A DNA stretch of 64,000 nt, from contig CM036756.1 of NCBI GenBank assembly GCA_020796225.1, positions 64,781,644 through 64,845,643 on the forward strand, written 5' to 3'. How positions within the stretch are numbered: the first letter of the stretch is position 1; each line of letters opens with the position of its first letter. Source of the stretch: Arion vulgaris (Eukaryota > Mollusca > Gastropoda > Stylommatophora > Arionidae). Below the pieces are notes generated by a model that had not been told where the DNA came from, made no database searches, and was given only the letters and a program-made list of their open reading frames with translations. Below are positions 11,501 through 19,654 of this stretch, one piece after another. A program made the translations under genes and the position numbers.

Positions 11501-14500
11501 TAATGCACTGTGCCGTATTCTTCTTCTTCTTCAGCGATCTCTGGTCATCGCTTAATTTACTGTGGACCACAAACTGGGCAGTCAGCTTCAGGTCTGTCAG
11601 GTTTCCCAAAGCTTAGTTTTCAGGTCGACTGGGTGTGGCCACATGTTGCTTCTCAGCTCACACAGGAGAGGACAGTCTTGCAGGATATGCTCTGTGTCTG
11701 TTCCCCCTGCTGACAGTGGCAGAGACTGTTTGACTTATTCCCAGTCTATATAAGTGTTTGTTGAGTCTGCAGTGTCCTGTGCATAGTCGAAATATAATGA
11801 CCTGGTCTGTTCTGCTTAGGTCTTTGAGGGAGTCTTTTGCATATCCAGTGTTTGTCTTCCAGTCTACTGCAGATTTTCTCTGTGGTTTCTGGGGTTTTAA
11901 CCTCTTGAAAAGACAAGGGTTGGTAAATTTGCTCTTTGCACTGCCCTCCTTAGCTAAGACATCGGCACTCTCATTGCCTGCAATGCCACAGTGAGATGGA
12001 ATCCACTGCAAGTGAATTTCTGCCTTTTCTGAAAGCTGAGCAAGTTCTCTTTTTAGGTTTTGTACTGTTCTGTCTAGCCTCCAGGGCTTGTATAGCTGAC
12101 AGTGAGTTTGTGAGAAATACAATCTTGCCTGCAGGTGCTTGCAGCTTATTCATGTGCTGTGCTACCATCAGAAGGGCTAAGAGTTCTGCTTTGTAATTGG
12201 AACATATTCTTCCAGTAGGGGCCGCTAGAGACACAGTAGTAGCATCTGGATACCTAATGTACACTCCTGCTCCACCATTCATGGTTGCCTCCATTGCTGA
12301 TCCATCTGTGTAAATTCTTATATAGCTGTCTTCTGGAAACATGTAATGGAGATGTTCCATTGTAGTTGCTTTCTTCACTAGATTAGGCTCGACATCTTTG
12401 CTTAACAATTTAGGGATGGAGGTTGAGAAGTTTAGTTCTACTGAGTCTGGTTCCCAGTGATCAAAAAGTAATTCTTCAGGTATGGAATTATGATTTAGTA
12501 GTTCCAAGTATGACTTTCCTATTTCTTTTGCTTTGTGGTTTAGACTTGTACGCTTTAGTCTGTTCTTTGTTCTAGCCGCTATTTTTTTATGCAGCGGATG
12601 GGGAGACATCCTTTTGATCCTTTCAGTCTGTAGAATCAACTGTGCTGTATTATTATTTATATACTTTACAAACTATAATGCACTGTGCTGTATTTATTAT
12701 ATTATAGAAGTAAACAATATTGCTTCCAAACTCAAATAGATATCCATCTTTAAACTTAAATGATCAAAGTTAATTTTATATAGTTATAATTTTATGTGTA
12801 CATTTTTATTTGTTTACTATTTGTAAACTTCGATCTCCTATATTATTATATCGCTCTCGCACTTTTATACGTTACATAGGGCCAGCAAGCAATTCCTCCA
12901 TACTGCTCTATCCTCTGCTGTTCATTCAATCTTTCCTGTAAAATTGAGTCAGATAATTCTCACCTCACTCAGTAAGGTTTGTTTTAGGTTTCCTAATGTG
13001 TCCACTCTTTTTGTAGCTCTTTGCCTCCAACTTCAATGTTTGCTTTGTGATTCTTTAATTATTTCTTCTCAGAGTATACCCAACATATTGGGGGGGTCTC
13101 TGTGTTAAGCCATTTGCCTTTCGAGTTGAAGGTTGTGGGTTTGAATCCAGTCCGCACCATTCTGTTCACGAGTGCAGTTTTTTCCAGGGACTACTAGGAT
13201 GTTTGCTGGAGCTACGGAGTTCTTGCTTTGTGCAATACTCTTGGCAGGTGGCATGCCATTTCTGTGGAGATGGACCGAGCCATATGGGGTAAAACCCGGT
13301 GAAATGAAGTCAATCCTTTGGCCTTAAAACCCTTTATAGTTTATAACAGTTGTTACTAGTGGTTGATTAGACATTTCTCTGATTTCATCAATTCTCCTGG
13401 ATTCATATCTCTATTATAAAAGTAAAATAAGATTGCACTTATTTTATACTTTGTAGTTTTCTATTTCTGAGCGTCTGTAGCTTAAGCGGTAGTGAGCCCG
13501 AGCATACTTAATTCAAACTCCGTGGTGGGCAAGTTTGGATCAAATTAGTTCCCTTGGATTTCTAAGAACTGTAAAAATAAACTTCACTGTTTAGAAAGCT
13601 ATGGCAAACTACTGAACGTATAATTGGTGCCTAGAAAATTGTCAACGCATTTACTGTTGATGGCTATGTCCTGTGAAAAAATTTGCTGCCATTTTTTCAG
13701 TTTTCTATTGATTTTGTATGATAGCTTTTATTTCACAAGATTGACAGGTTTTGTATTGTAGAATAGAATACACCAACTAGTGCTCAAGACACAACTAGTA
13801 GGAAAAACTGTGAAATACGTTTGCTTTTTAACGCACACAAAATAATTAGTTTCACAAGTCCAAGAAATGAGCCCATGAAAAGATAGGGAATGGGATATTA
13901 TTTTCAGTTTTAGGAAAGATAAGGTGAAGAGTTTAACAAATTTGAACATCTTGGGAGGAAGTGAAAATGTAAAAATAGTTTACCTTAGAAACATTTTGCT
14001 ATAATACTGCAATAACAACTCATGTAAGTAATAAATACTTTTATAGAAGTACATGTTACAGAGAGAGCCGCTGTAGCGTAGTTAGTGAACTCGCTTCTCA
14101 AGGCTGGTGGTCTGGGTTCAGCTCCGCAATGCGCATGGAATTTTTCCCGACCGCGACGCTCTCAGGTCGACCCAGCCTCAACTGGGTACTAGACATGCTC
14201 TGGGAAAGTAAAGGAGGCCGGCGTGATGCTGACCACATCACACATTGTGTGCCGGGGTCAATGAAAAATACAGGTCTAACACTGTATTGACCTATATACC
14301 ACAAGGTATGAAAGGGTTCCTTTACTTTTTTTTTTTTTTTTTTACATGCTACAGTGAAAATGTAATGTTTGTTTGTTTGCATATATTCTTCTCGACCATT
14401 TTGATCATTCTTATTCTACTTCTTCTCTTCCACCACTTACTTCTTTATAGAAGTAGTGATCTTGTGTGTGCTTGTTTTAAGGCACTCTGTAAGCTGATAT

Positions 14501-16425
14501 TCATTTTCATAAGGCTATTTTTGATGCCGTCGCTCCATCTTTTGCATGGTCATCCTCTTGCTTTGTACTCATACTTTTTCTGTGTGGCTCTCTATGGTAG
14601 GCAATAACAGGGCATTCTTGTCAGGTGCCCAAACCATTTAATCTTTTATTCTTTATGAATTGCATGACTGGTTTCACATCCAGTCTTCTGATTTCTTCAT
14701 TCTTATTGTGATATATAAACAGCCTTTGCCAAGAAGGGTTAGAATGTTGCGTCCCTGTTAGGCCCCTACTAGTGTATGATAGGCACATCTGAAACATATG
14801 TTTTCAGCCTAAAATGTAATTAAATGTGTACATTCTCAACAACTTTTAAATCGTTCAAAACTTTTAAAGATTACTATAAATATGTAAAATGCGTTCTTTG
14901 TTTGTTTTCTCAGGAGAACAAGAGCATTATTCTAGCAGGTCTTGAGAATGGATGTATCACCATGCTTCACTTCAGCACCTCCTACAAAAAATCAATGGAG
15001 ATCATCACAAACATTGAGCTTCAGAGAAACATTGCAGTTGCAGATATATGTTCTCTTGACCAAAGTTTGATAGCTGTAGCTTGTGGGATGACAGTTTACT
15101 TTCAACTTATTGGATTGCCAGACAGTCAAGATCAGGCAATGATTGCAAAATGTTCCATGATACCAGAGCTTGTCAACTCTGGCTCTGTTTCTTTAAAAAA
15201 TATCACTGATACATTTAATCCGATAGTTGCAATGATTGCAGATGGCAGTTCTGTTTGGTGCTCTCTGGAGAACAGTCCCTTGTTAGTGAAAGTTGATGTG
15301 GGTCTTAAGAAATTAGTTCAAGTTTTAACTATCTGTTGGAATTCTATATATGATACTGTGAGGTTGCAGGAGATGAACATTGTAACTGAATCATTTGTTA
15401 GGCGGGTGGCTTCAGAGAGGCATGTACCAACAAGAATTCATGAACCTGAAAATGACACCCAATTTGTTCAGTTCCGTTTCAGTGTAGATAATGTCATCTC
15501 TAATAGTCAGTTTAATGAAACCACAGTAACAGTTGCACCAAAAGACTCTACACCATCTGCTAAAGAAAATGCTTACAGTGAACAAAAGTCAACAACTAAT
15601 GATTCAAACCCCTACAATGACTGCCAAAAAAATAACTTCTATGAGATTACACCAGACTTTCATTTTGTCCCTGATAATGCAAATATAAGCAGAGGCAGAA
15701 GTAAAAGTACATCTGTTATTGCTGGACCTCCATTACCACCAAGAAGACAACCTGTTTTATTCAAGGATTGTGATATGTCAGGACTTAATGAGCTGAAACC
15801 ACCAATTGTCCCCAAAAGATCAAGTTGTTGTGAGTTAGATGTCAGTATTACTAGCCTCATGTTATCAACTGATGTTCTTATTATAGGCACTAGCAGCGGG
15901 GGCATGGTACTGCTTCCATTAACCTACAACAGCAGTTCTGACATGTCTGGCTGCCCTCCAGCTTTGCCTTTTCAACTTCCAATCTTAAGACATCCTACCC
16001 AAAAGACAAATCTAAACAGTGGCCAGTGTTTGACCTCGACTGGATCAATTTCAATTTTGACTCTAGCCAATGACAAACTTGTATCACTTCACACTTCCAA
16101 TAACCAGGTGATACAACTCCGTAGAAGTAAAAGTAGTTACAACAAACATAAAAGAATGGGTCGCTTAATTACAACAGAATCACTACAGGAGTTGAATACT
16201 TTGTGCCAGCTAGAAGAGGGTGATAACAGTAAAATACAAAGTGCATTAACATCAAATTCTGCTACAGCTAAATCAGATTCATTGATGCCTGCAGTTACTG
16301 ATATTGCAGTATGGGATAAGATAACCTGGAGTAGACTGTCTGCTATAAGGTTCTATACCCACAGTTTGTCTAGTTGTAGTGGATGGTGCTGCCGTGCTCC
16401 TACTTCTGCTGATGTTGTGCCGTAG
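2442..16425 (+). CDS. LRRK1: LRRK1-like ROCO-family protein kinase, 3' part (five exons)
   Basis: Five exons (2442-2567, 4543-4743, 5369-5539, 6721-6840, 14914-16425), all phase 0 with AG/GT borders, join into one 709-residue frame ending at TAG 16423-16425. The first two exons carry the end of a kinase domain: ADIYSYAIVILE (subdomain IX, DxYS type) and a subdomain XI motif ECW...ERPSSEKIV. The rest has short WD40-like beta segments (for example RKMCPGPRISD, IILAGLENG, IAVWDK). Order, spacing and motifs agree with the C-lobe plus WD40 tail of LRRK1, in which MECW...RP, a MCCPG motif and a VLAGLADG motif occur in the same order; this comparison is from memory. LRRKs are Roc-COR GTPase-kinases of endolysosomal membranes. 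The LRR, Roc, COR and kinase N-lobe exons lie left of the window. LRRK2 is a less likely alternative. Confidence 0.8.
2640..3790 (+). pseudogene. LINE fragments with RNase H domain (family 2), rearranged
   Basis: The plus strand carries a broken RNase H segment (VVYTDGLV near 2970, followed by RSAWAF) and further downstream an RNase H tail with a VPVHSG motif near 3425. Between them, about 3105-3205, lies a minus-strand piece of the C-terminus of the same LINE family (EETEHLWVCREHND). Stops interrupt every frame. The YTDGSV...W(A/G)F and EHLWTC motifs recur in other copies in this window (22000, 49930, 54490). The inverted piece shows rearrangement or a nested insertion. It lies in LRRK1-like intron 1. 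Confidence 0.6.
4097..4440 (-). mobile_element. tRNA-headed SINE-like repeat (family G), minus strand
   Basis: Read on the minus strand, the right end has a tRNA-like head: TGTGGCATAGAGGTTAGATG resembles a pol III box A, followed by a CTCGCCTCTCG anticodon-arm-like segment. The body continues to about 4097. No second copy is in this window and I see no clear target-site duplication, so the class is inferred from the head only. Confidence 0.4.
4543..4743 (+). CDS. LRRK1: LRRK1-like exon: end of kinase domain
   Basis: 67 codons between ttcacag and GAG|gtaagc. Residues 11-35 carry the kinase subdomain XI block (TIMKECW, ERPSSEKIVKRM), in which the Arg of ERP normally pairs with the APE Glu. The exon then runs into a linker. 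Phase 0 at both ends. Confidence 0.8.
4886..5148. mobile_element. MITE with 15-bp terminal inverted repeats
   Basis: Left end ATACAGGGTGTTCAA (4886-4900) and right end TTGAACACCCTGTAT (5134-5148) are exact reverse complements. The ends lie in AT-rich sequence and the outermost TA may be a target-site duplication, as in Tc1/mariner elements. The inside has no coding capacity. It lies in LRRK1-like intron 2. Confidence 0.65.
5369..5539 (+). CDS. LRRK1: LRRK1-like exon: first WD40-like segment
   Basis: 57 codons from acceptor atttag to donor AAG|gtttgt; the frame is closed upstream by the TAG that overlaps the acceptor. It encodes TGGRWKIWISESG, ISVYDVESSG, RKMCPGPRISD and a closing beta strand (RIVVACK). 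The CPG-centred motif corresponds in position to a CCPG motif in vertebrate LRRK1. Phase 0 at both ends. Confidence 0.72.
5741..6240 (-). mobile_element. SINE family C, minus strand, split by a younger SINE
   Basis: The two halves 5741-5886 and 6154-6240 together match the reverse complement of the family C copies at 19655, 45537 and 50487 (hallmarks: CTTAGGCTCAGATCACA, CCTACTTGTAGGCGCAT, ACTGCAACCTACAAGGC). The gap 5887-6153 is a family B SINE with a duplicated target site. It lies in LRRK1-like intron 3. Confidence 0.7.
5899..6141 (+). mobile_element. SINE family B, 5'-truncated, with 12-bp target-site duplication
   Basis: It matches the fuller copy at 14062-14342 (core CTCAACTGGGTACCAGAC, then CTCTGGGAAAGTAAAGG) and starts inside the tRNA-like head at TGAACTCGCT. 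The host sequence TAGCTTCCCAAG is present on both sides (5887-5898 and 6142-6153). This is direct evidence of retroposition into a pre-existing family C SINE. Confidence 0.8.
6428..6653 (-). mobile_element. SINE family A, minus strand, with 9-bp target-site duplication
   Basis: On the minus strand the copy starts at a tRNA-like head (GAGCGTCTTTAGCTTAAGC type; box A TAGCTTAAGC, box B GTTCAAACC in better copies) and ends near CATTTCA. It is flanked by CCTGATACC at 6419-6427 and 6654-6662. It lies in LRRK1-like intron 3, just before exon 6721. Confidence 0.75.
6721..6840 (+). CDS. LRRK1: LRRK1-like exon: WD40-like linker
   Basis: 40 codons from acceptor tttacag to donor GAG|gtgctg, phase 0 at both ends. 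It encodes ELNCLETIEREDHSNFEI..., with no motif of its own. It fits because the phase and position between two WD40-like exons are right; the short length makes it the least certain exon of the gene. Confidence 0.6.
7226..7740 (+). pseudogene. LINE 3' fragment (family 5), interrupted by a SINE
   Basis: Segments 7226-7290 and 7538-7740 match the continuous relic at 36880-37200 (LEQVVI..LRTG, QTA.HIL motifs; downstream CACTGGCCTA.TGAAACAACACT). Numerous stops. The insertion of a family A SINE between them is confirmed by comparison with the uninterrupted copy. Confidence 0.65.
7291..7537 (-). mobile_element. SINE family A, minus strand, 8-bp target-site duplication
   Basis: Nearly complete copy, head at the right end (GAGCATCTGTAGCTCAAG type read on the minus strand). 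CACATGTA occurs on both sides (7283-7290, 7538-7545), and the related LINE at 36972 has that site only once. Confidence 0.8.
7790..8180 (+). pseudogene. RTE-type LINE C-terminus relic
   Basis: Broken frames contain the LINE tail motifs RIPWTEERTN, YFGHIKRQEE and LQRQD.W, and match the copy at 56275-56545 (FGHIKRH, GGKVLLRTSYL). Stops and frame shifts throughout. It lies in LRRK1-like intron 4. Confidence 0.6.
8199..8489 (+). mobile_element. TTAA-flanked MITE, family 2
   Basis: Flanked by TTAA (8195-8198 and 8490-8493), begins CTCTTTCCAC and ends GTGGAAAGAG. It shares the internal track TTTAAGCAGTTAATTCAAGG and the paired repeats GTGTGGAG/CTTCCGCCGTGGC with copies at 17334, 47944 and 62135. 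TTAA target duplication suggests mobilisation by a piggyBac transposase. Confidence 0.75.
8539..8700 (-). mobile_element. SINE family D, minus strand, partial
   Basis: Reverse complement of the family D 3' half: ACGAACGCAAAG, AAAATTGGTCGT, ACACGTTCTTGGCA and GCACATGTCC occur in the same order as at 33010 and 57588. The 5' half with the GTCGTAAGAGG core is missing. Confidence 0.7.
8979..10080 (-). pseudogene. LINE family 1 RNase H and C-terminus, tandem unit 1
   Basis: The frame 9874-9200 encodes an RNase H domain: IRIYTDGSAME (first catalytic Asp), NYKAELLALL (Glu), FLTNSLSAIQAL (position of the second Asp, here Asn), WIPSHCGIAGNESADVLAK (His and last Asp). The C-terminal block DQVIIFRLCTGHCRLNKHLYRL follows in shortened form. 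The TNS in place of TDS suggests loss of a catalytic residue, and it is shared by the other units. The domain belongs to a non-LTR retrotransposon of the type with C-terminal RNase H. The distal end (9960-10080) is more degraded than in units 2 and 3. Confidence 0.85.
10223..11339 (-). pseudogene. LINE family 1 RNase H and C-terminus, tandem unit 2
   Basis: Nearly identical to unit 1, but single-base changes split the RNase H into two frames (11314-10886 and 10877-10527). It extends further upstream in the element (MSPIRCIKN...FDHWEPDS). The break lies near the GRICSNYKAE segment. Confidence 0.85.
11519..12639 (-). pseudogene. LINE family 1 RNase H and C-terminus, tandem unit 3
   Basis: Third unit; the frame 12639-11971 reads continuously from upstream ORF2 sequence into the RNase H core and then shifts into 12122-11658, which holds WIPSHCGIAGNE and LCTGHCRLNKH. 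Shares TNS with the other units. Confidence 0.85.
12840..13085 (-). pseudogene. RTE-type LINE 3' end relic, minus strand
   Basis: Matches the tail at 61620-61790 (ATACGTTACA.AGGGC, CAAG.AATT..TC, GAATTGAGTCAGA). No open frame remains. The class is inferred from similarity to other RTE tails in the window. Confidence 0.4.
13089..13330 (+). mobile_element. SINE family F
   Basis: tRNA-like head (GTGTTAAGCCATTTGCC box A region, GGGTTTGAATCC box B) followed by a body with TTCCAGGGAC, CTTGGCAGGTGG and the end GGTGAAATGAAGTCAATCC. Other copies: 28768 and 43760. Confidence 0.7.
13466..13698 (+). mobile_element. SINE family A with 11-bp target-site duplication
   Basis: Starts GAGCGTCTGTAGCTTAAGCG, has a degenerate box B (ATTCAAACTCC) and ends in the family tail. 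AGTTTTCTATT flanks it at 13455-13465 and 13699-13709. Confidence 0.75.
13710..14048. other. Intron sequence without recognisable feature
   Basis: AT-rich part of LRRK1-like intron 4. No exon, repeat or RNA gene recognised. Confidence 0.4.
14062..14342 (+). mobile_element. SINE family B, full length, target-site duplication
   Basis: Head GCTGTAGCGTAGTTAGTGAA (box A) and GGGTTCAGCTCC (box B-like), body with CAACTGGGTACTAGACATG, and a T-rich 3' tail. The flanks TACATGTTACAG (14050-14061) and TACATGCTACAG (14343-14354) differ at one base. Confidence 0.78.
14390..14720 (-). pseudogene. RTE-type LINE C-terminus relic, minus strand
   Basis: Read on the minus strand the sequence has EEIRRLDVKPVMQFI, KRLNGLGT.QECP and MNISLQSALKQAHTR: the tail layout of RTE-like ORF2 proteins. 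Several stops. It lies less than 200 bp before the last LRRK1-like exon. Confidence 0.55.
14914..16425 (+). CDS. LRRK1: LRRK1-like terminal exon: WD40-like region
   Basis: 503 codons plus TAG, from acceptor tttctcag. The first 130 residues continue the WD40-like region (IILAGLENGCITML, LIAVACGMTVYFQL, VWCSLENSPLLVKVD). A Ser/Thr/Asn-rich linker of about 180 residues follows, with a proline motif PPLPPRRQP that looks like an SH3 ligand. WD-like strands return (VLIIGTSSGGMVLLP, TDIAVWDKITW). The linker and a long terminal exon agree with the low-complexity loop in LRRK1. The last ~25 residues (Cys/Ser-rich) are less convincing; an alternative end by a donor at AAG|gttcta (near 16350) cannot be excluded. 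Confidence 0.78.
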   Translation, partial: ENKSIILAGLENGCITMLHFSTSYKKSMEIITNIELQRNIAVADICSLDQSLIAVACGMTVYFQLIGLPDSQDQAMIAKCSMIPELVNSGSVSLKNITDTFNPIVAMIADGSSVWCSLENSPLLVKVDVGLKKLVQVLTICWNSIYDTVRLQEMNIVTESFVRRVASERHVPTRIHEPENDTQFVQFRFSVDNVISNSQFNETTVTVAPKDSTPSAKENAYSEQKSTTNDSNPYNDCQKNNFYEITPDFHFVPDNANISRGRSKSTSVIAGPPLPPRRQPVLFKDCDMSGLNELKPPIVPKRSSCCELDVSITSLMLSTDVLIIGTSSGGMVLLPLTYNSSSDMSGCPPALPFQLPILRHPTQKTNLNSGQCLTSTGSISILTLANDKLVSLHTSNNQVIQLRRSKSSYNKHKRMGRLITTESLQELNTLCQLEEGDNSKIQSALTSNSATAKSDSLMPAVTDIAVWDKITWSRLSAIRFYTHSLSSCSGWCCRAPTSADVVP

Positions 16426-16582
16426 CTACTTTTTAAAACTTCTACATTAACTACTAATCAATTGTACGCAACCTTGAGTGATAAGACATACTTTTTAGTC
16501 ACAAGTATTTGAACTTGATAATATTATGTCATTGTTTTCTTGTGTTCTTAATATGCAATGTATGTTTATCTAATATAACTTA

Positions 16583-16945
16583 CATGGCTACGATATCAGA
16601 GGGAATAGCAATGGATCGAAACGACATTCTTAACGCATTGAAAAAATTCACAACAGATGAGTTTCAGGGTTGAGAATCCCAGTATTTGACCAGATTGAGC
16701 GAGATCGATGCTGATATTGGTACAGCCGAAAAGAAACACATATCAAATATGCAAAAAGATTGATTAATCAACATTGAACTGATGAGATTGGCTTAAACAA
16801 ACCTTATTGAGGACCAGCTAGATCTGCTTCTTAATTAATTATGTGAACTGAGAAATACTGATCCAATGTTATGGTGGTAATCAATGCACTGTACCTCCAA
16901 CAAGTGCTAGTATTAGGATTACATAAAACTGTAACCAATAACCAA
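16583..16945 (+). pseudogene. LINE family 2 C-terminus relic
   Basis: Begins near AAATGGATCGAAACGACATTC and follows the pattern MDRNDIL.AL..F...EF.G...L..L.E. seen in the copy at 49941-50264. It ends with the ACTGTAACCAATAACCAAT tail found inverted at 3105 and 53925. Stops interrupt it. Confidence 0.6.
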
Positions 16946-17329
16946 TCCTGAAGTGACACTTCAATAACATATTTTTAACAAAATGTTTTCAACATATGTT
17001 AATATTTTTTTACTGTTCAATATTTCAGTGGTCAGTTTATTTACACATGCTTGAAATTACTTCAGTGTGTTGCTAATTTATTCATATTACAATTTTATAC
17101 CTTCCAAAGTAAGCTATCTGACCCTGGCAAGCCAGGCATACACTTACTTTGCAGATCTTACTGTTATGTTAATTGTAATGTACACCTCTCGTTTAGTAAA
17201 ATCTTGGAGATACAATTTATTTCATAGAATTTATGTGAAGATATAATTAATAATTATCTCCCATTCTTCTTATTCCTTGTCATTCAACACTATATGAATG
17301 AAATATCTCTTTTTTGTTATTAACTCTTT
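16946..17329. other. Intergenic sequence without recognisable feature
   Basis: AT-rich spacer between LRRK1-like and the next repeats. I found no AATAAA close behind the LRRK1-like stop, so the cleavage site is unknown. Confidence 0.4.
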
Positions 17330-17333
17330 CCAC

Positions 17334-17641
17334 GCCCATTTATTTCCTCAATTTTTAAGCAGTTAATTCAAGGAAGTAAAAAAAAAAAATTTTTTTAATT
17401 ACGATCCCAACTACTCGTCAATAAATAAACATATATATGTATATATATATTATATACTAAATTGAAGAAAACTAGACAACCCAATAGAATAACAAGGTTA
17501 AAAAGTACTATAAGTAAAATAGTAGAAGTAAAACTAGAAAGACTTCTTATAAGGGAAGCAACTCTATGGCGCAGTGTGCGGCTTAAAGCGTGCAACGGAC
17601 TTCCGCCGTGGCGCAGTGTGCGGCTTAAAGCGTGGAAAGAG
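17334..17641 (+). mobile_element. TTAA-flanked MITE, family 2, complete
   Basis: TTAA at 17330-17333 and 17642-17645; perfect inward ends CTCTTTCCACGC / GCGTGGAAAGAG. The right third holds two copies of GGCGCAGTGTGCGGCTTAAA separated by AACGGACTTCCGCCGTG. Very similar to 47944-48254. Confidence 0.85.
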
Positions 17642-18009
17642 TTAACAGCCCTCATCCATCTTTTTTATATTTTTTTGTTCCAATTTTCTTTTTAAAATCT
17701 TCATGTGCTGTGATTTCATCATCTGCATTTATGATGCTCATGAACATGTGAAATGTCTGTAGTATACTTCTTGTTGTTTGTTTCATTTTATCTGTTATGT
17801 ATTATCTGTAACATTGTTCCCTAGCATCTTTTTATGCAATCACAGAGGATCCCTGTCTACCCACGCGATCTTCGTTGCACAATAGAGAATCGATCTCCAT
17901 ATTAGAGACTAACTATACCTCATTCATACAGCTCATCAGCACATGGATATACCTCAAAGTTAGTTTAATTCACTCAGAACATTGCTTTAAGAACATAAAC
18001 AATGTGAAA

Positions 18010-18640
18010 AATGAACCTTTAACCCTACAGGTAAAAAATGAATAGCCATCTTGTTGACACCCAAAGCCTTCTCTGCTAGCTCATACAACAGAAAGGTCAT
18101 AGAAACAGTAGTGCATTCAGTATGACAACAAGTAGCATGACAATGGAAAAATTGGTGGTAAATAAGGAACTACTCTGGATTGAGTAACAAAGCTACACTC
18201 ATGTATGCATGCATCCTGAGTGACTCATTGAGTATTATCCAGAAGATGGAGGCTGGTTTGATGAGCAGAAAAGAGATTGAATCACTACAAAGGTCAACAA
18301 TTTGCATAATGACATTCATCTTTGTTCTAGAATACATTGGTGTCAATGAGACAGCGAACAGGCCATCTTGTTGACATCATTTCATAGAGGTTTCCAAAGT
18401 GATAGAGCTGTAATTCTGAACACGTTTATAGAATTTAGGTGCATCGCTGGCAATCCACATCAAGACTAAAGATTGGAGGGCCAGAAAAGAGCAACACAAC
18501 ATGAGTAGGCTCATCAATCAACTCGAACTTGTACAGTTAGTTGCTGTACGCTATTGGAGGCATTGCAGAGAATTTCGGAACACCTAAGGACATGTCCAGA
18601 GTGCAATGAGGATAATTAAAAACTGAAACATTTTTTACAA
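18010..18640 (+). pseudogene. LINE family 2 RNase H and C-terminus relic
   Basis: Contains ATGCATGCATCCTGAGTGAC..., equivalent to the DSLS segment of the RNase H, then the tail with GTCAACAATTTGC...GTGTCAATGAGAC and a degenerate EHLWTCPEC end. Same order as at 49390-49900. Stops throughout. Confidence 0.55.
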
Positions 18641-18868
18641 GTAGTTTCTTGATTCTTTTTTCACTTTAGTGATGTTGCCAAATAATTATCATTCCACTAT
18701 TCAGCAAATGTATTTGTTTGTGAATATTTTAAATAAATTTACACTCAATTTTTTTTTAGAAATAAAGAGTTATAACAAATAAACATTTGGTCTGTTTCTT
18801 TAGCCTGTCAGTAAAATTAAATATATCAGTTTGTTCTGTGTTGTCTTTTATTATCACTTTTTTTTTCA

Positions 18869-19055
18869 GAAGCACTTGAGCTGAAAGCTCTTTGGCTCGG
18901 TGTCATGGACATCATAACCCTTCGGTTTGGTGCCACGAACACCGTAAATCTGTAGAACTTGTGGCTTTTCTGCCAGTCCACGGAGTTTAACCCGCACTCA
19001 CAGAGGACTTGTCACCCGTAGTCCAACGCGCTATGAACACGCTGGGCAGGCGGGC
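18869..19055 (-). mobile_element. SINE family E, minus strand
   Basis: On the minus strand it starts GCCCGCCTGCCCAGCGTGTT and has a tRNA-like head (CATAGCGCGTTGGACTACGG box A region; GGGTTAAACTCC degenerate box B). The body ends in a T-rich stretch at the left. Copy in direct orientation: 32741-32935. Confidence 0.7.
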
Positions 19056-19339
19056 ATTATCATCACATACGAAACTGATATAATTGTTTTTCATTTACAG
19101 AAAGCTATTTTGCTGTTGTCCAAAGTAATTGTTTTGCAATATAATTTATTTTTTCTGTATGCCATTCCACCTAGCACATGTGATCACAAATCTCCACAGC
19201 CTAACTGCTGTTAACCAGTTATGTTGTCAAGTTTCTTTCATGCCATAAGACTGAGCTGTAAAGTATATACTCTATTTGTTGTCATGTCTCCAATAAGCCT
19301 TATTTGCTTTTATAAATATCTTTTTCTTCCACTCCATAT

Positions 19340-19570
19340 TGACCACTTGTTAACCCACTCTTTGTGACCTGTCTGTGATCTGAGCCTAAGAGCGATTGTA
19401 CATTTTGCCAGTTATGTGCCTACAAGTAGGCCAGTACATCCGATCTCTGTAATGCTTTTTATTTATTAGGGTAGCTTTCCTAGGCCCCTATCTCATTCGG
19501 CTCTCACAACATGCCTTGTAGGTTGCAGTGTTACTATTCTTTGCTCCACTTCCAAATCCCGACATTACGT
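19340..19570 (-). mobile_element. SINE family C, minus strand
   Basis: Reverse complement of the family C order: GATCTGAGCCTAAGAGCG, CCTACAAGTAGGCC, TAGGGTAGCTT, CTTGTAGGTTGCAGTG. Inverted relative to the neighbour at 19655. Confidence 0.7.
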
Positions 19571-19654
19571 GGGCAATAAATAATATAAATGAAGGATCAA
19601 AGTCTGGTTGGGTTTTCTAGATCCATTATTGTTCTACAGATGTGAATCATTAAC

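Larger units (their letters stand above)
8785..12700. repeat. Threefold tandem array: LINE 3' end plus minisatellite
   Basis: A unit of about 1.25-1.3 kb, made of a minus-strand LINE RNase H region and a minisatellite with the monomer ACAAACTATAATGCACTGTG..., occurs three times head to tail. The anchor CAGCGATCTC lies at 8993, 10240 and 11532 (steps 1247 and 1292). A fourth block of minisatellite closes the array near 12690. The units differ mainly by single-base indels. It lies in LRRK1-like intron 4. Confidence 0.85.

Noticed and set aside
15660..15905. 81-codon minus-strand frame inside the LRRK1-like terminal exon
   Set aside because: Antisense shadow of a coding exon without family features.
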